From positions 1-39,065 of IMG/VR virus record IMGVR_UViG_3300045454_000126: 39,065 nucleotides of DNA. The stretch is one strand, 5' to 3'. This document shows, piece by piece, positions 1-5,909 of the stretch. The notes under the pieces were generated by a model. The model had not been told where the DNA came from, ran no database searches, and saw nothing but the letters and a program-made list of their open reading frames with translations. This DNA comes from a virus. Position numbers and translations under genes: made by a program. How positions within the stretch are numbered: position 1 is the first letter of the stretch; each line of letters begins with the position of its first letter.

Positions 1-207
1 TCAGGCGGCCTTCTTGCCGCCGTCGCCGGAGAGGAGACCGATCACGCCGGCCGCGATGATGCCGAGGTCGTTGAGCAGCGAGCCGACCTGCATGTCGCCG
101 GTTGCGACCGAGGTGAGGATGTGCGCCAGCGCCAGCAGTATCGCGCTGGTTCCGGCCGTGGTGGTGGCCTTGTTGCCGGTGATGGCAGCGAGGATGGACT
201 TGAGCAT
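1..207 (-). CDS. Possible internal in-frame start: 68-residue holin-like membrane protein
   Basis: Inside the endolysin frame an ATG at 207 begins MLKSILAAITGNKATTTAG and runs to the same stop. A GGAG lies 8 bases upstream of this ATG, as expected for independent initiation. The 68-residue product has two hydrophobic segments and a Lys-rich end (GGKKAA), and small proteins of this form commonly occur as separate genes in phage lysis cassettes. It may therefore be an in-frame internal product acting as a holin, or a fusion of a formerly separate gene to the endolysin. The Shine-Dalgarno and the hydrophobicity are visible; separate translation is inferred. Confidence 0.35.
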   Translation of the reverse strand: MLKSILAAITGNKATTTAGTSAILLALAHILTSVATGDMQVGSLLNDLGIIAAGVIGLLSGDGGKKAA

Positions 208-1188
208 GAAACGATCTCCGGAGGAATGTCGCGCGTGCTGCACGAGCAGCACCAGGACGGCCGCGGCCGCGCCTGCCACGACGGGGAGGGGGAGGCCGGC
301 AAGCGCCGAGCCGATGACGACGGCGCCAGCTCCGGCGGCGGCGGGGAGGCTCTGCGGCGCCGAGCCCAGCGGGGTGACGAACTCCCAATCAACCAGGCCC
401 TTGCCCGGCAGGCCGATCGCCGCGGCGGCGGCCGGGGTGAGATCGATCCCGGCCCGGTTGGTGCGGCCGTCCCCCTCGGCGCGCGGCCGGGCGTCGGCGG
501 TCCAGTAGGGATCGGCCGCGCCGCGCCAGCTCGGATACCAGGGGCCGACGTCGACCACGTCGCAGACCACGGACCGGACGCCCCGGGTGACGCGGACCTT
601 CGGCCGCACGCCGGGCGGGAAGCGCCAGGGGAGCGCGACGCCGGGCCGGTCGGGGTCGACCCGGCCGCCATAGGCGCTCGCTTGCTCGTCGCCCGGCCCG
701 CCGAACACCGTGGCGGTGATGTCGCGCTGCCGGCCGGGCGGCGGTGCCGTCGCCGGCGGGGCGGTCGCCGCGGGGCGCGCACCGCCGAACGGCAGGTCCC
801 ATGGGCGGGCGTCGTCGTAGGCCGACGCATCCGGCATCACAGAGATGTGGACGTGCTTGTCGTGCCGGCTCGCCCCCGTGTAGGGCCGCCACGTCCACGG
901 CGAGATGGTCGACGAGACGATCCGGCCGGCGCTGATCACGTACTTGATGCGCGGGTCGCGCGAGCCGCGCAGGTGCTCGGCGAGCGCTGCGGTGTCGACG
1001 CCGCCGGCCGGGTCATGGGTGATGTCGATCGCCGTCACGACGCCCGCGCTGTTCGGGTTGTGGTCGCTCGCGCGCGCGGCGTGTGCGGCGTCACCGATCG
1101 TGCCGTCCCAATCGCGGCGGCGCGCCGGCCGGGCCGCGTCGATCTGCCGGCGCAGCGTGTCGAGCGACGCGGCCAGGCGCCATGTCAT
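1..1188 (-). CDS. Endolysin-like peptidoglycan hydrolase (M15-like peptidase plus RlpA-like barrel, C-terminal membrane segments)
   Basis: Predicted 395-residue lysis protein. The first ~120 residues carry an M15-type zinc carboxypeptidase signature: SDHNPN, then AIDITHD, then HVHISV, giving the usual His, Asp, His metal ligands, so it probably cuts peptide cross-links in peptidoglycan. A second domain (about 150-270) resembles an RlpA-like double-psi barrel, with VVDVGPW and a GRTNRAGIDL segment. It is followed by a hydrophobic stretch near 290-325 and a hydrophobic tail of ~68 residues. The start at 1188 (MTWRLAAS) was chosen over longer in-frame starts because the upstream gene's TGA overlaps this ATG as TGATG. 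The tail has its own ribosome site and start codon (see 1-207). The gene reaches the window edge but has its own stop. Confidence 0.8.
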   Translation of the reverse strand: MTWRLAASLDTLRRQIDAARPARRRDWDGTIGDAAHAARASDHNPNSAGVVTAIDITHDPAGGVDTAALAEHLRGSRDPRIKYVISAGRIVSSTISPWTWRPYTGASRHDKHVHISVMPDASAYDDARPWDLPFGGARPAATAPPATAPPPGRQRDITATVFGGPGDEQASAYGGRVDPDRPGVALPWRFPPGVRPKVRVTRGVRSVVCDVVDVGPWYPSWRGAADPYWTADARPRAEGDGRTNRAGIDLTPAAAAAIGLPGKGLVDWEFVTPLGSAPQSLPAAAGAGAVVIGSALAGLPLPVVAGAAAAVLVLLVQHARHSSGDRFMLKSILAAITGNKATTTAGTSAILLALAHILTSVATGDMQVGSLLNDLGIIAAGVIGLLSGDGGKKAA

Positions 1189-1433
1189 CAGCCGATCCCG
1201 CCCTTGGCCGGGTCGGGCGCCGGCGCGGTGCGCTTGTCGAGCAGGTCGGCCAGCTCGCGGAACGCCTGCTCCAGCGCCTCGATGCGCTCGTCGCGGGCCG
1301 TCTTGCTGGCCGCAGCCGCCCGCCAGCGCGCCACGAAAGTGCGGGCGATCTTCGCGCCGCCGTACAGCGTGGCGAAACCGCCGATCGCCGCGAACAGGTC
1401 CACGATCGACGGGAGGTAGGAGACGGCTTGCAT
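1188..1433 (-). CDS. Small membrane-anchored protein of the lysis cassette (holin or inner-spanin candidate)
   Basis: 81 residues. One hydrophobic segment near residues 10-32 (VDLFAAIGGFATLYGGAKIA) is followed by a charged helical stretch with heptad character (RDERIEALEQAFRELADLL) and a Pro-rich tail. This shape suits a holin or an inner-membrane spanin subunit. It is directly coupled to the endolysin by a TGATG overlap at 1188. An intrinsic terminator just upstream (1449-1473) separates it from the tail genes, so the lysis pair may depend on readthrough or on its own promoter, which was not found. No family was recognised with confidence. Confidence 0.65.
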   Translation of the reverse strand: MQAVSYLPSIVDLFAAIGGFATLYGGAKIARTFVARWRAAAASKTARDERIEALEQAFRELADLLDKRTAPAPDPAKGGIG

Positions 1434-1448
1434 GTGATGGCTCCAATG

Positions 1449-1473
1449 AAAAAGCCGCCCGGCGAGGGCGGCT
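1449..1473 (-). terminator. Intrinsic terminator between tail genes and lysis cassette
   Basis: On the minus strand an 8-bp stem (AGCCGCCC / GGGCGGCT) with a 5-base loop is followed by TTTTTC. It lies between the DUF4376 gene (ends 1498) and the 81-residue lysis gene (starts 1433), so it would stop late transcription before lysis genes unless RNA polymerase is antiterminated. Confidence 0.75.
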
Positions 1474-1497
1474 CGTACGGATCAAGGTGAGGTGAGA

Positions 1498-2094
1498 TCA
1501 GGCCACCGCGAAGGCGGCGTCGATCTCGGCCGGAGTCGTGATGGTGCCGGCGTCGATCGCGGCGACCACCTCGTCGTAGAGGCGGAACGCGGCATCGACA
1601 TGACCCAGCACCGCGGCCGAAATCGCGATGACCTGCGCGGCACTAACCGGGTGCCGTACGCCATCGGCGGCGGTCCACACGGTCGACCACGCGGGGTCGG
1701 CCTCCGCATGGGTGCGCGCGCCGGCGATCAGCAGCTTGGAGCGATCGTCTGTCGCAATCGTGATGCCGCCGACCACGATGCCGCCGACCTCGCGCCGCCA
1801 TCGTGCGTCGGCCGCATAGTCGACGAGGTCGACAGGTGTGATCGGCGCGGAGACCGGCGCCTCTGGCGCCTGCGGCGTGATGCCGGCTGACGCGCACTCG
1901 TCGAGCATCTCGTCCTCCGTGAGGCCGAGGCGCGAGAGCGTGTCGCCGACTGTGACCATTCGCCACTGCGGCGGTTCGCCGGCCTGTGCGTCATTGGCCC
2001 ACGTCGTGGTCGCGCCGAGGATCGCGCGCAGCGCCTCGGGGTAGGAGGCAGTGCCGCGGAGCGCGTCCAGGTCTGCTCGTGTATTGATGATCAT
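1498..2094 (-). CDS. DUF4376-like tail-associated protein
   Basis: 198 residues. The C-terminal ~110 residues match the DUF4376 pattern found in phage tail-fibre neighbours: ARWRREVGGIVVGG, TDDRSKLLIAGAR, DGVRHPVSAAQVIAIS, then a helical end. The N-terminal part has a Gln/Pro-rich linker and no recognised domain. The start MIINTRADLDALR at 2094 was chosen because GGGGGGA lies six bases upstream and the ATG overlaps the stop of the fibre gene (ATGA). Position directly after the receptor-binding fibre suggests a fibre-associated or fibre-assembly role, which is an inference. Confidence 0.72.
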   Translation of the reverse strand: MIINTRADLDALRGTASYPEALRAILGATTTWANDAQAGEPPQWRMVTVGDTLSRLGLTEDEMLDECASAGITPQAPEAPVSAPITPVDLVDYAADARWRREVGGIVVGGITIATDDRSKLLIAGARTHAEADPAWSTVWTAADGVRHPVSAAQVIAISAAVLGHVDAAFRLYDEVVAAIDAGTITTPAEIDAAFAVA

Positions 2095-3560
2095 TCGATC
2101 CCCCCGGACCAGACATGGCACAGGTGGTCACAGCGACCGCGGGCGCCGAAGGTGGCGCTTGAGACCGAAGGCGCGCTGTTCCAGACCGCCGCACGCGACC
2201 CGCCGTTCGCCGCGACGCCCCAGGCGCCCCCGAGGAGCACGGCGTTCTCTTGCTGATAGGTTTGGCCCCTGCCCCCGGTGTTGTTGACCCAGGCGGCTGG
2301 CTCCGCGCCGCCGCCGAAGTTGCGGCCCCAGACAAACATGTTTCCCGCTGCGAGCATGACGCCCCAGCGCGACGTGTAGGCTTGGCGCAGGATCGTCGAG
2401 ACCGGGTCGGTGCCTCCGGAGGTGTTCTCGGTCGTTCCGTAGGCCGCTGCGGCGAACTCATCGTAGCTCAGGAGCTGTTTTCCCGCGGCCGCGAGCACTT
2501 CCGCGGCCTCCCACCAGGTCAGGGTGGAATAGGTCGTCGACCCGTTGCCGCCGAATGCGGTCGGGATTTTCGGCGGGCTCGACCCATCGGCGATCGTCAC
2601 GTTGTAGCGGCTGGTGCCGTTGACGTGATGATCGACGCCCGTCAGGTAGATGTCGCACCAGAATCCGCCCGCCACCAGCGTCATGCCGCGCGGATCGTTA
2701 CAGGCCGGCCGGAACTTGATGTCCCAGACCGAATAGGGGTTGATCTGGGGCGTCGTATCGCCGCCCGACGTGCCTGTCGCGTTGCCGCCCGGTGCATAGT
2801 GGAAGCCGCCGATGCGGCGGCTGTTGGCGACCGTGAACCCGGTCGGAGCGCTGAACGACGCATCGGCCCGCAGCGTGCCGTCATTGCATATGTATATCGC
2901 GTAGTCGGTCCCGGCCGCGAGCGTCGGCATCTGCACCGCGGTGTCGACGGCAAACTGATAGAGCAAACCGGCAAGGCCGATGGTCGTGCCAGCCTTGAGG
3001 CTGACAGCTCCGGCTCCGGTCCTGAGAAACGCAACGCTGTACGGATCAGCCTTGTGAAATACGTCGCTGACCAGGTCGACGACCGCAGCCGAACCAACGA
3101 GCGCGCGGGCCGCGGCAGTGATGATGCCCTCGACAGCGATCCCAGCACCAGTAGAGTACTGATACCTGTCCGCAGCGCTCGGCACCCAGCCGTTTATTCC
3201 TGCCGGGCCCTGAGGGCCTGCGGGGCCGACGAGCGACGTCCCTGCGGGCCACACGCCGGACGCCTTCGGCCCATACAAGGTGTCGGTGTTGGTATTTATG
3301 TAGAAGTCGCCATCGACGCCGAGGCCAGAGGATGGCGCGCCGGCACCATATCGCATTCGCGGCACCGCCGCCGCGGACGCCGCAGCCGCCGCGGCCGATC
3401 CAGCCGCTTCATTGGCGCCCGCCAGCGCCGCCGCCGCGGACGCCGCAGCCGCCGCGGACGAGTCGCGAGCGGCCGCAACGGCCACGGCCGCGCCGTAAAC
3501 CGGCACGACACGGAGCCGCAGCGCCGAGCGGGTATGGAGTCGCAGGCGGAGCGCAGTCAT
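2091..3560 (-). CDS. Receptor-binding tail fibre with Mtd-like C-type-lectin C-terminus
   Basis: 489 residues, probably the distal adhesin of the virion. Order: a short N-terminus (1-30); an Ala/Ser/Glu-rich coiled segment (31-67); a fibre-stem motif DGDFYINTNTDTLYG (~83-97); a collagen-like GPAGPQGPAG (~112-121); a beta-rich middle; and a C-terminal domain from ~290 with WGRNFGGGAEPAAW, ENAVLLGGAWGV, GGSRAAVWNSAPS and FGARGRCDHLC. This ending closely resembles, from memory, the variable region of Mtd, the C-type-lectin-fold adhesin diversified by a retroelement in Bordetella phage BPP-1. No reverse transcriptase, template repeat or Avd-like gene is visible in the window. Its start overlaps the upstream stop (ATGA). 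Confidence 0.8.
   Translation of the reverse strand: MTALRLRLHTRSALRLRVVPVYGAAVAVAAARDSSAAAAASAAAALAGANEAAGSAAAAAASAAAVPRMRYGAGAPSSGLGVDGDFYINTNTDTLYGPKASGVWPAGTSLVGPAGPQGPAGINGWVPSAADRYQYSTGAGIAVEGIITAAARALVGSAAVVDLVSDVFHKADPYSVAFLRTGAGAVSLKAGTTIGLAGLLYQFAVDTAVQMPTLAAGTDYAIYICNDGTLRADASFSAPTGFTVANSRRIGGFHYAPGGNATGTSGGDTTPQINPYSVWDIKFRPACNDPRGMTLVAGGFWCDIYLTGVDHHVNGTSRYNVTIADGSSPPKIPTAFGGNGSTTYSTLTWWEAAEVLAAAGKQLLSYDEFAAAAYGTTENTSGGTDPVSTILRQAYTSRWGVMLAAGNMFVWGRNFGGGAEPAAWVNNTGGRGQTYQQENAVLLGGAWGVAANGGSRAAVWNSAPSVSSATFGARGRCDHLCHVWSGGIE
3365..3457. repeat. 30-bp direct repeat in the fibre gene (3365-3394 and 3428-3457)
   Basis: Two exact 30-base copies begin at 3365 and 3428, 63 bases (21 codons) apart. 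They encode the Ala/Ser-rich helical stem of the fibre. The in-frame spacing allows stem length to change by recombination or slippage without breaking the gene. Confidence 0.85.
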
Positions 3561-3904
3561 CGCGGACCGCCGTCGATCACCGGCAGATCGCCGGCAATCA
3601 GCTGTGTGACATCTCCGCTGGCCGTCACGATGCGCACGTACACGGGGTGGGAGCCGGGACAGAGCGCCGTCATCGCGTCGGCGCGCGCCCGCCAGGTGAA
3701 TGCGCCGAGGCCGGTGATCACGACACCTCCGTCATCGGTCGAGAGCGTCACGACGGCAGACTGCGTGTCCTCGGGTCGCGCCACCATGACGGTGATCGTC
3801 GCTCCGCTCAGGTCGATCGGCGCGCTCGTCTCAGGGTCGACGATCTCGCACGCAACCTCCCAGTCCGCGCGGTTCGACGCTGCACTCAGATTGCCCTGAT
3901 ACAT
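3557..3904 (-). CDS. Small beta-rich baseplate/fibre-region protein
   Basis: 115 residues starting MYQGNLSAASNRADWEVACE. The pattern WEVACEIVDPETSAPIDLSGATITVMVA, split by turns and alternating hydrophobic residues, suggests an immunoglobulin-like or BppU-like beta sandwich of the kind that joins fibres to a baseplate. No family can be named with certainty. It lies between the collar-type fibre (3914-5086) and the Mtd-like fibre, and its stop overlaps the start of the latter (ATGA), so the two are probably made together. Confidence 0.65.
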   Translation of the reverse strand: MYQGNLSAASNRADWEVACEIVDPETSAPIDLSGATITVMVARPEDTQSAVVTLSTDDGGVVITGLGAFTWRARADAMTALCPGSHPVYVRIVTASGDVTQLIAGDLPVIDGGPR

Positions 3905-3913
3905 GCCGCGCCC

Positions 3914-5086
3914 TTAGAGCTTAATGTAGATTGTCGCGAGGATAGTCGGCTGGACCGTACGAACCGGGTCAGAGGTCCCGCCTAGCGCCGCCGCCTGTCC
4001 GGCGAAGGTCGCGGAAGACACGGAGATGTTGGCGTTCGCCCCCTGGACACCGATGCCGGTACCGGCCGGGGATAGCCAGATTCCTGTGGTGGCCCATTGA
4101 ACTGAAACGTCAGAAGCCGTCATGCCCGGGTTAGGTCCGGCGCCGTAGTACCCGCCACCGCCTCCATGCAGCACCAACGTGCCGTTGTTGATCCCGTGTG
4201 CGTGGCCCGGATCGTTGACGGAGTGATTGTGGCCCGGATCGCTGACCCCGTGCGCGTGGGGTGTTTGAGCCAGCGACACCGAGACGGTGCCCGCTGGCGT
4301 GTAGCTGATCGGAGGAAGGTTCGTTGCGGCGAGCGAGCGGCTCTCTGCACCGCCAACCGCGCCAAGAACGGTCGCCGTGGCGCCGAAGAACGACGACGTC
4401 AGGCGGCCCGCCGCGGTCGAGCCCATGTCGTCGAGGCCGGCCAGCGCGCGACCACGCGCGTCGGGGAGAGCGATGGTCTTGTTCGCGAGCCAGTCGGCAT
4501 TAGCGCTCGCGCCGCGCCCGCCGGAGACGGCGAGGTTGGAGTCCGCGGACCACAAGTACTCGAACAGCGCCTGTGCGTCGGCATGCGCGCGCTCGGTGGC
4601 GCCGCTGGTCGCCGAGCCGATCGTGCGTCCGTTTGCGCGCACCCAGCCGCTGATTGGCCCGGTGCCGTAGCGGTGTTGGATCGAGCCGGTCGAGAAAACC
4701 GTCGTCGGGTCGACGGCGCTGCCGCCGCCGCTTCCCGACGAGGGGCCGATGACGAGCACGCCGTCTGCGGCGAGCATCTGCACACCGGCGCGGTCGGTGA
4801 GCCGAACCTTGATGCTGCCGTCCGCGAAGAACAGTTGCGGCAGCCGCCCGGCCGCGTCGCACACCACGGGCCAGGGGTGAGGGATGGTCAGCCCGCCATC
4901 CTGATAGGCGTTCCGCGGCGTCGTGGTGCCGGCCGCGTAGGTGTAGAGCAGGCACCCGGCAAGCGGCCGCCCCTGGGTGTCGACCTGCACCGACAGCGAG
5001 AGCGGGATGGAGCCGGCGGCAAGCGCCGGCCAGGCGCCGAGGATCAGCGCCGAGAGAGCCGCAGCGGCGGCGAGGAGTCGGGGCAT
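3914..5086 (-). CDS. Tail-collar-type fibre protein with an N-terminal signal-like sequence
   Basis: 390 residues. A mid-region GWVRANGRTIGSATSG plus LFEYLW and TIALPDARGRALAGLDDMG is typical of phage tail-collar domains. Further on is a His-rich string of HAHG, HNHS and HAHG units separated by DPG turns, the metal-binding type seen in trimeric fibres, and the end is beta-rich. The first 23 residues (MPRLLAAAAALSALILGAWPALA) look like a cleavable Sec signal, which is unusual for a virion protein. It starts 69 bases from the divergent plus-strand gene at 5156. Confidence 0.78.
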   Translation of the reverse strand: MPRLLAAAAALSALILGAWPALAAGSIPLSLSVQVDTQGRPLAGCLLYTYAAGTTTPRNAYQDGGLTIPHPWPVVCDAAGRLPQLFFADGSIKVRLTDRAGVQMLAADGVLVIGPSSGSGGGSAVDPTTVFSTGSIQHRYGTGPISGWVRANGRTIGSATSGATERAHADAQALFEYLWSADSNLAVSGGRGASANADWLANKTIALPDARGRALAGLDDMGSTAAGRLTSSFFGATATVLGAVGGAESRSLAATNLPPISYTPAGTVSVSLAQTPHAHGVSDPGHNHSVNDPGHAHGINNGTLVLHGGGGGYYGAGPNPGMTASDVSVQWATTGIWLSPAGTGIGVQGANANISVSSATFAGQAAALGGTSDPVRTVQPTILATIYIKL

Positions 5087-5155
5087 AGCTGTTACCGGAG
5101 GTTGAAACGAGCCGTCGGTTGTGCTCCGCTACCGGCACTTCGATAGGAGGGGCAC

Positions 5156-5302
5156 ATGCGCATGTTCGCGATGCTGATCGCGGTCATCTTCGTCGTCGGC
5201 ATGGTGGCTGAGGCCGAGGCAAAGGGCAGGAAGGGCAGCACGCGGGTCGGCGGCTACACCAGCCACGGCAAGGGAAGCCATTACATCGGTGGCCGGCGAT
5301 GA
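5156..5302 (+). CDS. 48-residue secreted Gly/Lys-rich peptide (moron candidate)
   Basis: The ATG at 5156 follows a strong AGGAGGGG. The product opens with a signal peptide (MRMFAMLIAVIFVVGMVAEA, cut probably after EAEA) and leaves a ~26-residue basic peptide rich in Gly, Ser, Lys and His (KGRKGSTRVGGYTSHGKGSH). Its stop overlaps the start of the lipoprotein gene (ATGA). It runs against the surrounding late genes, so it probably has its own expression in the lysogen. Function unknown; short exported basic peptides of this form recur in alphaproteobacteria. Confidence 0.6.
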   Translation: MRMFAMLIAVIFVVGMVAEAEAKGRKGSTRVGGYTSHGKGSHYIGGRR

Positions 5303-5826
5303 CAGCGAGAAGCGGCCGGCCGCTCTACATCGTCGGCCTGGTAATCCTGACGGCATCTCTTATTTCCTGCGCCTCAGATCGTAATCAAGAAGCCGAGCGC
5401 AATGCAGAGATTAAGCGCGCCTCTGAAGCGGAGATTGACCGATGCGCAGCGCGGTACTCTCCGGTCACCCGAGCGAACGCCATCGCATGGGCAGACTGCA
5501 AGATTGCGGCGACGGAAATGCTGCGTCCTATCGCACGATATCCTGATCTGATTAGCTTGATGATCGCCACCTACCGTCGGTCTGTTGAGCGGTTTGCAAG
5601 GGGGGAGATCACCATGGCGCAGGTCCAAGAGGATGTGGCCCGCGTAACCTCAGCCGCAACATCCGAAGAGCAAAGGCGTCGTTTGGCGGAGATAAACACG
5701 ATCCTGGCCGGGGAGGCGGTTTCGGCTGCCGAAAGACAGGCTGGCGCGGCGGAGCGGGCGGCTCGGCCAGTCATACAGCCTGCGCCAGATCCGAAGCCGT
5801 TCGTCATGCAGCCAATTGGCCGGTAG
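5299..5826 (+). CDS. Lipoprotein with helical periplasmic domain (moron candidate)
   Basis: 175 residues. A hydrophobic N-terminus ends in a lipobox (LISC, Cys at residue 24), predicting lipid attachment and export. The rest is charged and helical (NQEAERNAEIKRASEAEI, then SEEQRRRLAEINTIL) with a Pro-rich tail. It is translationally coupled to the 48-residue secreted peptide. A surface lipoprotein encoded against the late genes of a prophage fits a lysogenic-conversion or superinfection-exclusion role, but no known exclusion family was recognised. Its base composition is somewhat less GC-rich than its neighbours. Confidence 0.72.
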   Translation: MTARSGRPLYIVGLVILTASLISCASDRNQEAERNAEIKRASEAEIDRCAARYSPVTRANAIAWADCKIAATEMLRPIARYPDLISLMIATYRRSVERFARGEITMAQVQEDVARVTSAATSEEQRRRLAEINTILAGEAVSAAERQAGAAERAARPVIQPAPDPKPFVMQPIGR

Positions 5827-5909
5827 GAGTGTGACGTCTGGTTCGTATAGGTATCCTGATACTCGCCGTGGTGACGTGGACGCTCGTTCCGTTCCCTTGG
5901 TCGTTTTGG

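Noticed and set aside
121-1419. Long plus-strand frame opposite the endolysin
   Set aside because: Shadow of the minus-strand gene: low-complexity Arg/Gly/Ala product, no ribosome site, and the minus strand carries clear domains.
2091-2280. A template repeat for the Mtd-like variable region within the window
   Set aside because: I looked by eye for a near-copy around the fibre gene and in the 3' genes and found none; a computed self-alignment would settle it.
2250-3899. 549-residue plus-strand frame opposite the fibre gene
   Set aside because: Arises from GC skew opposite a real gene; no motif and no ribosome site. The minus-strand reading has recognised fibre features.
5087-5155. Promoter for the secreted-peptide gene
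   Set aside because: TTGAAA at 5102 lacks a convincing -10 at normal spacing; only the ribosome site is clear.
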